From assembly GCA_937910255.1 (NCBI GenBank), contig CALEOQ010000327.1, positions 1 to 11,662 of the forward strand: a stretch of 11,662 bases of DNA, written 5' to 3'. Of the stretch, positions 5,726 through 11,662 are shown in pieces (positions within the stretch are counted from its first letter, which is position 1; each line of letters opens with the position of its first letter). The position numbers and the translations under genes were made by a program. The notes under the pieces are model-generated. The model saw nothing but the letters and a program-made list of their open reading frames with translations. It searched no databases and was not told the origin of the DNA. This DNA comes from an uncultured Caulobacteraceae bacterium (GTDB lineage Bacteria; Pseudomonadota; Alphaproteobacteria; Caulobacterales; Caulobacteraceae).

Positions 5726-6994
5726 TCAGGTCACCGAAACCGGTCCGCCGCGGCGGCGCTCCTGATAGGGACGCAGGGCCAGGACGAGGCTGGAGGCCAC
5801 CAGGCAGAGCCCCGCGCCGACCGCCAGCATGGCCTGGTAGGAGCCGGTCAGGACGAAGACGAAGCCGAAGGCGACGGGGCCCAGGCCCATGGCGATCATC
5901 ACCGCCCCGAACAGGACCCCGAAGATCTGGGCGAAGCACTTCAGGCCGAAATAGCGGCTGGCCAGATAGGCCAGCATGTCCACCTCGGCGCCCAGACTGC
6001 CCCCCAGCAACAGGGCCGGGAAGATCATCGCCCAGGCCGGCAGCGGCGCCCACAAAAGGGCCAGGCCCACGGCCGAGAGGCTGAAGAAGACCAGGCCGAT
6101 GTGCCGGGCGTCGAACTTGTCCAGCAGGAAGCCGATCAGGATTCGGCCCCCGAAGGTGGCCAGGCCGAAGATCGAGGCGACCCCGGCGGCGGCTTCCGGG
6201 CTCATGCCCCGGTCGCCGAGCAGGGGCACCATGTGCGGGATCAGCCCATAGAGGACGAAGGCGAGCACGACGAAGATGGCGATCAGCATCCAGAAGTCGC
6301 GCTTGGCCATGGCCTGCCTCAGCGTGTCGCCCAGGGCGGCGGCGGGCGGGGCGTCCGCCCCCTGCCCGGCCGGCGCGCCCGGCTGTTCCTGCAGCAGGAA
6401 GACCACCATCGGCAGGGCCACGCAGAGCAGGATCAGGCCCAGCGCCACATAGCCGCCCTGCCAGCCGAATTGGGAAATGGCGCCCTGGCCCACCAGGGGC
6501 ACATAGGCGAAGCCGAAGCCCGTGCCGCTGCCGGCGATGCCGATGGCCAGGCCCCGGGACTTGTCGAACCAGGTGGCCAGGACGCGCATATAGGCGACGC
6601 TGTTGGAGCCGGCCGCCACCGTCCCCATGGCGACGTAGATCGCCATGAAGTGCCAGAGCTGGGTGACCTGGGTCAGGGCCAGCATGCAGGCGGCCAGGAT
6701 CACCAGGGAGGGGATCAGCACCCGGCGCGCGCCGAACCGGTCCACCAGGCGCCCCACCAGCGGCATGGAGACCGCCGAGCAGAGCATCATCAGCGAGGCC
6801 GCCGCGCTCATCTCCGCCCGGCCCCAGCCGAACTGCTGCTCGAAGGTCCCGATGAACAGGCCGAGCGAGGCGATGCCGAAGGCGGCCGGCCCGGCCGAGA
6901 TCCCCACCAGGGAGACCGCGACGATCAGCCAGCCGCGGATGGTCGGCCTTGCCGCGCCGGGCTCGCCGGTTTCGGCGAGAGAAACTGCGGTCAC
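5726..6994 (-). CDS. MFS transporter (MCT/OFA-like, 12 predicted membrane segments)
   Basis: A 422-residue major facilitator with alternating hydrophobic segments consistent with 12 helices in two halves, split by a cytoplasmic loop near residues 205-235. Between helices 2 and 3, GRLVDRFGARRVL (81-93) is the MFS signature motif A. The second half has a weaker copy (GFLLDKFDARHIGL). FEQQFGWGRAEMS after helix 1 is typical of monocarboxylate/oxalate-formate-type carriers. The start is GTG at 6994, overlapping the amidohydrolase stop by 4 bp (GTGA), so the two genes are translationally coupled. This suggests that the carrier imports what the exported amidohydrolase releases or that both act on one substrate. 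The exact substrate is unknown; an aromatic acid or amino-acid derivative fits the context. Confidence 0.9.
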   Translation of the reverse strand: MTAVSLAETGEPGAARPTIRGWLIVAVSLVGISAGPAAFGIASLGLFIGTFEQQFGWGRAEMSAAASLMMLCSAVSMPLVGRLVDRFGARRVLIPSLVILAACMLALTQVTQLWHFMAIYVAMGTVAAGSNSVAYMRVLATWFDKSRGLAIGIAGSGTGFGFAYVPLVGQGAISQFGWQGGYVALGLILLCVALPMVVFLLQEQPGAPAGQGADAPPAAALGDTLRQAMAKRDFWMLIAIFVVLAFVLYGLIPHMVPLLGDRGMSPEAAAGVASIFGLATFGGRILIGFLLDKFDARHIGLVFFSLSAVGLALLWAPLPAWAMIFPALLLGGSLGAEVDMLAYLASRYFGLKCFAQIFGVLFGAVMIAMGLGPVAFGFVFVLTGSYQAMLAVGAGLCLVASSLVLALRPYQERRRGGPVSVT

Positions 6995-8337
6995 GGATTC
7001 ACCATCTGGACGTACAGGTTCTCGCCGCCGGCCTTGTAGACCACCCCGCCCTTCATCACGAACTGGACCCGCTCCAGCTCGGTGATGTCGGTCAGGGGAT
7101 CGCCGGCGACGGCCACGATGTCGGCGTAGCGACCAGCCTGCACGGCGCCGATCTCGTTGGAGCCGATCAGGTCGGCGGCGTTGGCCGTGGCGGCCAGGAT
7201 CACCTCGGCCGGCGTCATGCCGGCCTCGACCATCAGGGCCGCCTCCTGCAGGTTCTCGCCGAGCCCGGTGTCGCTGCCGAAGGCGATCTTGACGCCGGCG
7301 CTGTGGGCGCGGGTCAGCTTGGTCAGGCTCGGCCCCATGGCCAGAACCTTGGCCACGGTGGAGGGATTGAGGGCCTCCGGGGACGCCTTGGCCAGCTCAT
7401 AAAGCCGCTGGGTGGTCAGCAGGGTCGGCACGAAATAGGTCCCGGCAGCCTTCATCAGCCGCCAGCTCTCATCGTCGGCATAGGTGCCATGCTCGATGGA
7501 GGACGCCCCCAGGCGCACGGCGATGTCGATGGCTTCCTTGCCATGGCCGTGGGCGGCGACCTTCATGCCCATGGCGTGGGCGGTGTCGATGGCCGCCTTG
7601 ATCTCGGCCTCGGTCATCAGCTGGGCCTTGGGGTCGTCCCCCTGGCTGACCACGCCGCCGCTGGGCATGATCTTGATGATGTTGACGCCGAGCTTGTGCT
7701 GGGTGCGCGCCAGCCGGGTGACGGCGTCCGGCCCATCGGCTAGCCCCGCCCCCCAGTCGCGGCGGGACATGTCCTCTGCATAGCCATGGCTCCAGTCGGT
7801 GTGGCCGCCGGTCGGCCCGATGGCCTCGCCGGCCACCCACATGCGCGGGCCGGCCACTTCGCCGAGCTCGATGGCCTTCTTCAGCGCCACATCGGTCCCG
7901 TAGTTGCCGCCCAGGTCGCGCACCGTGGTGACGCCGGAACGCAGGATGGCCTCGGCGTTGACCGTGGCGGCCAGGGCCATGTCCAGCGGCGAATAGGTGA
8001 CGCTCTTGGCGATGCCGTTGCCAGTGCGCCGCAGGGAGGTCACATGGGTGTGGCCATCGATCAGGCCCGGCAGGACGGTGGCGTTCGACAGGTCGATCAC
8101 CTCGGCCCCCGGGGGCGAGACAAAGCCAGGCTCCACCGCCGTAATCCGGTCATCGCGGACCAGGATGGTGACCTGGCTCTGCGGCCGCGCCGAGAGGCCG
8201 TCGATCAGGCGCCCGGCATGGATGGCGGTGGTCTTCGGCGTCGGCGCAGGCCCCGGCGTTTGCGCAAGGCCAGGGCCGGCGCCTAGAGCACAGGCCAGGG
8301 CCACGCCGCCGGCCAGGGTTCTGAACAAGCTCGCCAT
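6991..8337 (-). CDS. Exported metal-dependent amidohydrolase (Xaa-Pro dipeptidase/prolidase-like family)
   Basis: A 448-residue amidohydrolase-superfamily enzyme with an N-terminal Sec signal peptide (MASLFRTLAGGVALACALGAGPGLA, cleavage likely before QTPGP), so it should act in the periplasm. Active-site residues are in order: His96 and His98 (DGHTHV), a probable carboxylated lysine Lys222 (NIIKIMPSGGV), His263 (AAHGHG), His283 (SSIEHG) and Asp356 (FGSDTG). This is the binuclear-metal pattern of the group that includes Caulobacter dipeptidases cleaving Xaa-Arg/Lys and related carboxypeptidase-like enzymes on N-acyl amino acids. The ATG at 8337 is preferred to GTG at 8352 because GGAGGG lies 7 nt before it and the signal peptide then starts cleanly. 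Operator site 3 lies 25-40 bp upstream. It may release an aromatic amino acid from a conjugate; that is inference. Confidence 0.92.
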   Translation of the reverse strand: MASLFRTLAGGVALACALGAGPGLAQTPGPAPTPKTTAIHAGRLIDGLSARPQSQVTILVRDDRITAVEPGFVSPPGAEVIDLSNATVLPGLIDGHTHVTSLRRTGNGIAKSVTYSPLDMALAATVNAEAILRSGVTTVRDLGGNYGTDVALKKAIELGEVAGPRMWVAGEAIGPTGGHTDWSHGYAEDMSRRDWGAGLADGPDAVTRLARTQHKLGVNIIKIMPSGGVVSQGDDPKAQLMTEAEIKAAIDTAHAMGMKVAAHGHGKEAIDIAVRLGASSIEHGTYADDESWRLMKAAGTYFVPTLLTTQRLYELAKASPEALNPSTVAKVLAMGPSLTKLTRAHSAGVKIAFGSDTGLGENLQEAALMVEAGMTPAEVILAATANAADLIGSNEIGAVQAGRYADIVAVAGDPLTDITELERVQFVMKGGVVYKAGGENLYVQMVNP

Positions 8338-8361
8338 AGAAACGCCCTCCACAAGATTTCC

Positions 8362-8377
8362 GTATGATTGTCATACA
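8362..8377. promoter_or_regulatory. Putative GntR-family operator, site 3
   Basis: GTATGA-TTG-TCATAC is a perfect 6-3-6 inverted repeat. Within it TTGTCATACA (8368-8377) is the exact reverse complement of the core of site 1. It is 25-40 bp upstream of the amidohydrolase start, where it would overlap the minus-strand promoter, and about 185 bp upstream of kynU on the other side. The three related sites mark the three divergent junctions of the cluster. Confidence 0.55.
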
Positions 8378-8380
8378 TCA

Positions 8381-8530
8381 ATGCGGATCTGGGCGAGCCC
8401 GTTTGCGCCCAGGCGCGCGACGGGGCTCCGGGCGCCCTGGGTGATGGCGTTCGAGGCGACCGGCGCCGCTTTCCTGGGCGCCGCTCAGGCGGTCGGCTTG
8501 GAGCCTGCCGCGTTAGAGGTGTACCGATAG
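8381..8530 (+). CDS. Small ORF upstream of kynU (possible leader peptide or gene remnant)
   Basis: A 49-codon frame from ATG to TAG fills most of the kynU leader, with G or C at nearly all third positions, as in the real genes here. The product begins MRIWASPFAPRR, has two tryptophans (residues 4 and 20) and ends in an alanine-rich stretch with a repeated GAA motif (TGAAFLGAAQAV) from a 9-bp direct repeat (8462-8470 and 8477-8485). No ribosome site precedes the ATG. I recognise no family. It could be a regulatory leader peptide, a decayed gene end or a chance frame, which is common in DNA this GC-rich. Confidence 0.2.
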   Translation: MRIWASPFAPRRATGLRAPWVMAFEATGAAFLGAAQAVGLEPAALEVYR

Positions 8531-8558
8531 CTTGGCCCGCCGCAGGAGAGACAGGCCC

Positions 8559-9797
8559 ATGCCGCAAACGCGCGCTGACTGCATCGCCCTGGACGCCGCC
8601 GACCCTCTGGCCGACCGGCGCGCCCTGTTCGATCTGCCGGACGGCCTGATCTATCTGGACGGCAACTCCCTGGGCGCCCTGCCCCGCACCGTGCGCCGCC
8701 GTATGACCGAGGTGGTCGATCAGCAGTGGGGCCGCGACCTGATCGGCAGCTGGAACACCCATGACTGGATCGGCCTGCCCCAGAGGGTGGGCGCGCGCAT
8801 CGCCCCGCTGATCGGCGCCTCGCCCACAGAGGTCATCGCCGCGGACTCCACCTCGGCCAATCTCTTCAAGCTGGCCGCCGCGGCCCTCGATCTTCGGCCT
8901 GGCCGCCGGGTGATCGTCAGCGAGCCGGGCAACTTCCCCGCCGACCTCTACATCCTCCAGGGCCTGAAGGACCTGCTGGGCGACCGGGTCGAGCTGCGCA
9001 TCGTCGAGCCCTCGGCGCTGGATGACGCCCTGGACGACAGCGTCGCCCTGCTGCTGCTCACCCACGTCCACTACAAGAGCGGCGCCCTACACGACATGGC
9101 CGCCCTGACCGCCCGCGCCCACGCCGTCGGCGCCCTGGCGCTCTGGGATCTCAGCCACAGCACCGGCGCCCTGGAGGTCGACCTGAACGGCTGCGGCGCC
9201 GATCTGGCCGTGGGGTGCGGATACAAGTACCTGAATGGCGGCCCGGGCGCGCCGGCCTTCCTGTTCGTCGCCGAGCGCCATCAGGCCGGTTTTCGCTCGC
9301 CGCTGACCGGCTGGATGGGGCACGCCAAACCCTTCGCCTTTGATGACGGCTACGAACCTGCGCCGGGACTCACCCGGGCGCTCTGTGGAACGCCGCCGGT
9401 CCTGGCCATGAGCGCCCTGGACGCCGCCCTCGACGCCTTCGACGGCGTGGCGCTGGGCGAGTTGCGGGCCAAGTCGATGGCTCTGGGCCAGCTGTTCCTG
9501 CGGCGGGTGACCGAGCGATGCGCCGAGGCCGGCTTTCAACGGGCCTGCCCGGAGGCGGCGGCCGAGCGCGGCAGTCAGGTGAGCCTGCGCCATCCCGAAG
9601 GCTACGCCATCATGGAGGCGTTGATCGCCCGCGGGGTGGTCGGCGACTTCCGCGCCCCGAACATCCTGCGCTTCGGATTTGCGCCCCTCTATGTGGGCTA
9701 TGCTGAGGTCTGGGACGCCGTGGAGCGTCTGGCCGAGGTCATGGCCTCGGGCCTCTGGCGCGAGGCGCGTTTCCAGCGTGTCTCCGCCGTCACCTGA
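8559..9797 (+). CDS. kynU: Kynureninase
   Basis: A PLP-dependent hydrolase (EC 3.7.1.3) that cleaves L-kynurenine to anthranilate and L-alanine. The product is 412 aa, normal for bacterial kynureninase. IYLDGNSLGALP near the N-terminus is typical of the family. LWDLSHSTGA gives Asp197, which contacts the pyridine nitrogen of PLP, and VGCGYKYLNGGPGAPAF gives the Schiff-base lysine Lys223. SPLTGWMGHAKPFAFDDGYEPAPGLTRALCGTPPVLAMSAL matches the active-site region in the C-terminal part. ATG at 8559 is chosen because AGGAGAG lies about 9 nt upstream; the longer frame from TTG at 8532 would start before that site and adds an arginine-rich, family-alien stretch. It is the first gene of kynU-kynA-kynB; 11 bp separate it from kynA. 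Confidence 0.96.
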   Translation: MPQTRADCIALDAADPLADRRALFDLPDGLIYLDGNSLGALPRTVRRRMTEVVDQQWGRDLIGSWNTHDWIGLPQRVGARIAPLIGASPTEVIAADSTSANLFKLAAAALDLRPGRRVIVSEPGNFPADLYILQGLKDLLGDRVELRIVEPSALDDALDDSVALLLLTHVHYKSGALHDMAALTARAHAVGALALWDLSHSTGALEVDLNGCGADLAVGCGYKYLNGGPGAPAFLFVAERHQAGFRSPLTGWMGHAKPFAFDDGYEPAPGLTRALCGTPPVLAMSALDAALDAFDGVALGELRAKSMALGQLFLRRVTERCAEAGFQRACPEAAAERGSQVSLRHPEGYAIMEALIARGVVGDFRAPNILRFGFAPLYVGYAEVWDAVERLAEVMASGLWREARFQRVSAVT

Positions 9798-9808
9798 CGG
9801 AGACCGGC

Positions 9809-10639
9809 ATGACCAAGACGACGCCCCCGGCCGAGGCGGGACTGCATAGCCGTCCTGACATCAGCTACGGCGAATATCTGCGTCTCGACCGCCTGCTGTC
9901 GGCCCAGGCGCCCCTCTCGGATGAGCATGACGAACTGCTGTTCATCGTCATCCATCAGAGTTCCGAACTGTGGATGCGCCTGTCGCTCCATGAGTTGGAG
10001 GCCGCCCGGGATCACATCCGCAAGGACGCCCTGGGGCCGGTCTCCAAGATGATCGCCCGGGTGAGCCGCATCCAGACCCAGCTGATCCAGTCCTGGGACG
10101 TGCTGGCCACCATGACGCCGAGCGATTACGAGCGCATTCGCCCCTCGCTGGGCCAGAGTTCAGGCTTCCAGTCGTTCCAGTATCGGGAGCTGGAATTCCT
10201 GCTGGGCGCCAAGAACGCCCGCGCCCTGGCGGTTCACGAGACCGATCCTGCGGTTCATGCCCGGCTGGCCGCAGCCTGCGCGACGCCCAGCCTCTATGAC
10301 GAGACCCTTCGCCTCCTGGCCCGTCGCGGGCTGCCCGTCCCGGAGGACCGCCTGGAGCGCGACTGGACAGACCCCTATGAGGCCAGCGTCGGCGTCGAGG
10401 ACGCCTGGCTTGAGGTCTATCGCAACCCGGAGGCCTGCTGGGATCTCTACGACTTGGCCGAGAAGCTGGTGGACCTGGAGTTCCGGTTCCAGCAGTGGCG
10501 CTTCGCCCACATGAAGACCGTCGAGCGGATCATCGGCTTCAAGACCGGCACGGGGGGCAGCTCCGGCGTGGCCTATCTCAGCCATGCGTTGCAAGGCGCC
10601 TTCTTTCCCGAACTTCTCAGCGTGAGGACGCGGCTGTGA
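9809..10639 (+). CDS. kynA: Tryptophan 2,3-dioxygenase
   Basis: A heme dioxygenase (EC 1.13.11.11) that opens the indole ring of L-tryptophan to N-formylkynurenine, the first and usually rate-setting step of the pathway. The 276-residue length suits the bacterial enzyme. Residues match the Xanthomonas enzyme with a constant shift of 6: His49 in FIVIHQSSELW (active-site His55), Arg111 in YERIRPSLG (Arg117, substrate carboxylate), His234 in RFAHMKTVERIIG (proximal heme ligand His240) and Thr248 in GTGG (Thr254). The FQSFQYRELEFLLG core is intact. A GGAG lies 6 nt upstream of the ATG. The stop overlaps the kynB start (GTGA). Confidence 0.97.
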   Translation: MTKTTPPAEAGLHSRPDISYGEYLRLDRLLSAQAPLSDEHDELLFIVIHQSSELWMRLSLHELEAARDHIRKDALGPVSKMIARVSRIQTQLIQSWDVLATMTPSDYERIRPSLGQSSGFQSFQYRELEFLLGAKNARALAVHETDPAVHARLAAACATPSLYDETLRLLARRGLPVPEDRLERDWTDPYEASVGVEDAWLEVYRNPEACWDLYDLAEKLVDLEFRFQQWRFAHMKTVERIIGFKTGTGGSSGVAYLSHALQGAFFPELLSVRTRL

Positions 10640-11286
10640 TCCAGACCGACGAGGCCGGCCGGCGGATCTGGGACATCAGCCAGAGCCTTCGCAAGGGCCT
10701 TCCGGTCTGGCCCGGCGACACCCCCTATGAAGAGGTCCTGACCTGGGTGCTGGAGGACGGCTGCCCGGTCAATGTCAGCCGCCTGACGCTGTCGACCCAC
10801 ACCGGCGCCCATGCCGACGCCCCGCTGCACTATGACCCCGAGGGCGCGCCGATCGGGGCCGTTCGGCTCCTGCCCTATCTCGGCGAGGCCCAGCTGATCA
10901 GCGTCATCCGGGCCGAGGGGCGGATTTCGCCCGACGAGGTGGTGGACCGTCTTGAGCCCGGCGTGCGGCGGCTGCTGATCCGCTCCTTCGAGACCTTTCC
11001 GACCGACGCGTGGCCGTCCAGCTTCGCCTGCCCAAGCCCCGAACTCATCGATATGCTGGGGCAGCTTGGGGTGATCCTGATCGGCCTCGACGCCCCGTCC
11101 CTGGACCCCGAAGACGCCAAGGACCTGGAGGCGCACCTGATGGTCAGGCGCCATGGCATGGCCATTCTGGAAGGTCTGGTCTTCGATGGCGTGCACGACG
11201 GTCGCTACGAGCTGATCGCCCTGCCGCTGAAGCTGGCCACCGCCGACGCCGCGCCCGTTCGCGCCATCCTCCGCGCCCTGGATTGA
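10636..11286 (+). CDS. kynB: Kynurenine formamidase
   Basis: A cyclase-family metal hydrolase (EC 3.5.1.9) that removes formate from N-formylkynurenine to give L-kynurenine, the substrate of KynU. The protein is 216 aa, normal for KynB. STHTGAHADAPLHY carries the metal and catalytic pattern His55, His59, Asp61 and His65. WPGDTPYE near residue 25 and the downstream LIGLDAPSLDPEDAKDLEAH and ILEGLVFDGV segments are also family features. The start is GTG at 10636, overlapping the kynA stop by 4 bp with GAGGA 7 nt upstream. A longer frame from 10495 would run deep into kynA and gives an unrelated arginine-rich extension. It is the last gene of the operon. Confidence 0.96.
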   Translation: MIQTDEAGRRIWDISQSLRKGLPVWPGDTPYEEVLTWVLEDGCPVNVSRLTLSTHTGAHADAPLHYDPEGAPIGAVRLLPYLGEAQLISVIRAEGRISPDEVVDRLEPGVRRLLIRSFETFPTDAWPSSFACPSPELIDMLGQLGVILIGLDAPSLDPEDAKDLEAHLMVRRHGMAILEGLVFDGVHDGRYELIALPLKLATADAAPVRAILRALD

Positions 11287-11478
11287 GGTCAGACCAGGCC
11301 TGCCCGTGGCGCTGGCCAGACCCGCGACGGGCCCGACCCATGGACGATTCGCCAGGGTCCCGGCGCCCAGATCGATCAGGCTCGCCTTACCCATCTCTGG
11401 GCGGTCTGACTCCGCCAAACTCCGCCGGCTGATGGAGCGACAGCTGAACCATGCGCCCGGAAACCAAAGAACCTAGTT
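11287..11478. other. Intergenic stretch after kynB, no feature recognised
   Basis: Open frames run through this stretch on both strands but are extensions of frames antisense to or out of register with kynB. No family, ribosome site or clear terminator hairpin with a T-run was seen. It separates the kyn operon from the regulated gene at the right edge. Confidence 0.5.
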
Positions 11479-11500
11479 ATTCACCCTCTTGAGAGTGAAT
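11479..11500. promoter_or_regulatory. 22-bp palindromic operator candidate upstream of the right-edge gene
   Basis: ATTCACCCTC-TT-GAGAGTGAAT is an inverted repeat with 9 of 10 paired positions and a 2-nt centre, in a locally AT-richer region 77 bp before the ATG. Its length and symmetry suit a dimeric regulator such as a TetR- or MarR-type protein; it differs from the TGTAT..ACAA sites and so implies a different regulator. A TTGAC at 11502-11506 directly after it could belong to the promoter. Confidence 0.5.
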
Positions 11501-11538
11501 ATTGACTCCCTCCCCTGATCATGTCCCCATCCCGGCGA

Positions 11539-11561
11539 ACGTCGGCGCTCATGACCGACGT
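11539..11561 (+). other. Hairpin in the leader of the right-edge gene
   Basis: ACGTCGG (11539-11545) and CCGACGT (11555-11561) form a perfect 7-bp stem with a 9-nt loop, ending 3 nt before the GGGAGG ribosome site. It may influence translation or message stability, or be a protein site. Confidence 0.35.
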
Positions 11562-11577
11562 CGAGGGAGGACATCAA

Positions 11578-11662
11578 ATGAGGGCGTATCTTCTCGCCTC
11601 AGCGTGCGCGGTCGCGTGCGCGGGGGCTTCGACGACGGCCGTGGCGCAAACGACGGCCACGC
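11578..11662 (+). CDS. Start of an exported protein, possibly a TonB-dependent receptor (partial)
   Basis: Only 28 codons are in the window. MRAYLLASACAVACAGASTTAVAQTTAT is a Sec signal peptide with a probable cut after AVA. GGGAGG lies 7 nt before the ATG, a strong site. Long leaders with an operator, followed by this type of AVAQ signal peptide, are common for TonB-dependent outer-membrane receptors in Caulobacterales and sphingomonads, but no receptor motif is visible yet. Another periplasmic or outer-membrane protein is equally allowed by the sequence. Confidence 0.75.
   Translation, partial: MRAYLLASACAVACAGASTTAVAQTTAT

Noticed and set aside
5669..7039. 456-codon open frame on the plus strand
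   Set aside because: It is antisense to the MFS transporter; the translation is rich in Gly, Gln, His, Asp and Arg with no family features, as expected opposite a GC-rich gene.
8532..8558. TTG-initiated extension of kynU
   Set aside because: It starts upstream of the clear AGGAGAG site that serves the ATG at 8559 and adds an arginine-rich stretch absent from kynureninases.
10495..10635. N-terminal extension of kynB inside kynA
   Set aside because: It overlaps conserved kynA coding sequence; the GTG at 10636 has a good ribosome site and gives the normal KynB length.
10573..11418. 281-codon frame on the minus strand opposite kynB
   Set aside because: Antisense to kynB for most of its length, low-complexity composition, no recognisable domain or ribosome site.

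Overview
The window is GC-rich DNA whose real genes have a strong G/C preference at third codon positions. It carries complete tryptophan-to-anthranilate genes, a Caulobacter-type secreted amidohydrolase and, at the right edge, the start of an exported protein. This suggests an alphaproteobacterium, most likely in the Caulobacterales (Caulobacter/Phenylobacterium-like). That is an inference from gene content and style, not a sequence match.

Left edge: bases about 35-80 look like a degraded Illumina P5 adapter, so the window probably starts at a contig end. The leftmost gene, an aspartate-dehydrogenase-like oxidoreductase on the minus strand, is cut there. Divergent from it, an acetaldehyde dehydrogenase (mhpF type) and a 4-hydroxy-2-oxovalerate aldolase (mhpE/dmpG type) overlap by 4 bp. 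Together they form the channelling pair that ends aromatic meta-cleavage pathways.

Middle left (about 2441-3865) holds a small SAM methyltransferase, a short sulfotransferase-like protein with clearly atypical codon use, and an orphan AbrB/PrlF-type antitoxin-like protein. None has an evident link to the catabolic genes. They look like an inserted islet.

Middle (3945-8337): a GntR/FCD regulator is divergent from a TauD-type 2-oxoglutarate dioxygenase. The dioxygenase ends at a strong hairpin terminator facing an MFS transporter. The transporter is translationally coupled to an upstream exported metal-dependent amidohydrolase.

Right (8559-11286): kynU-kynA-kynB form a tight operon. Tryptophan 2,3-dioxygenase, kynurenine formamidase and kynureninase convert L-Trp to anthranilate plus L-Ala. 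At the right edge a new gene begins with a clear signal peptide, behind a near-perfect 22-bp palindrome.

How the parts fit: the three divergent intergenic regions around 350, 4728 and 8370 carry related short palindromic sequences (core TGTAT..ACAA). I read these as operators of the locally encoded GntR regulator. The block therefore looks like one regulon: uptake or release of a substrate outside the cytoplasm (amidohydrolase plus MFS), tryptophan breakdown to anthranilate (kynUAB), an unassigned oxygenase step (TauD-like), and the end of a meta-cleavage pathway (mhpFE). The ring-cleaving steps between anthranilate and hydroxy-oxovalerate are not in the window and may lie beyond the left break. 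No rRNA, tRNA, CRISPR array, transposase or phage gene was seen.
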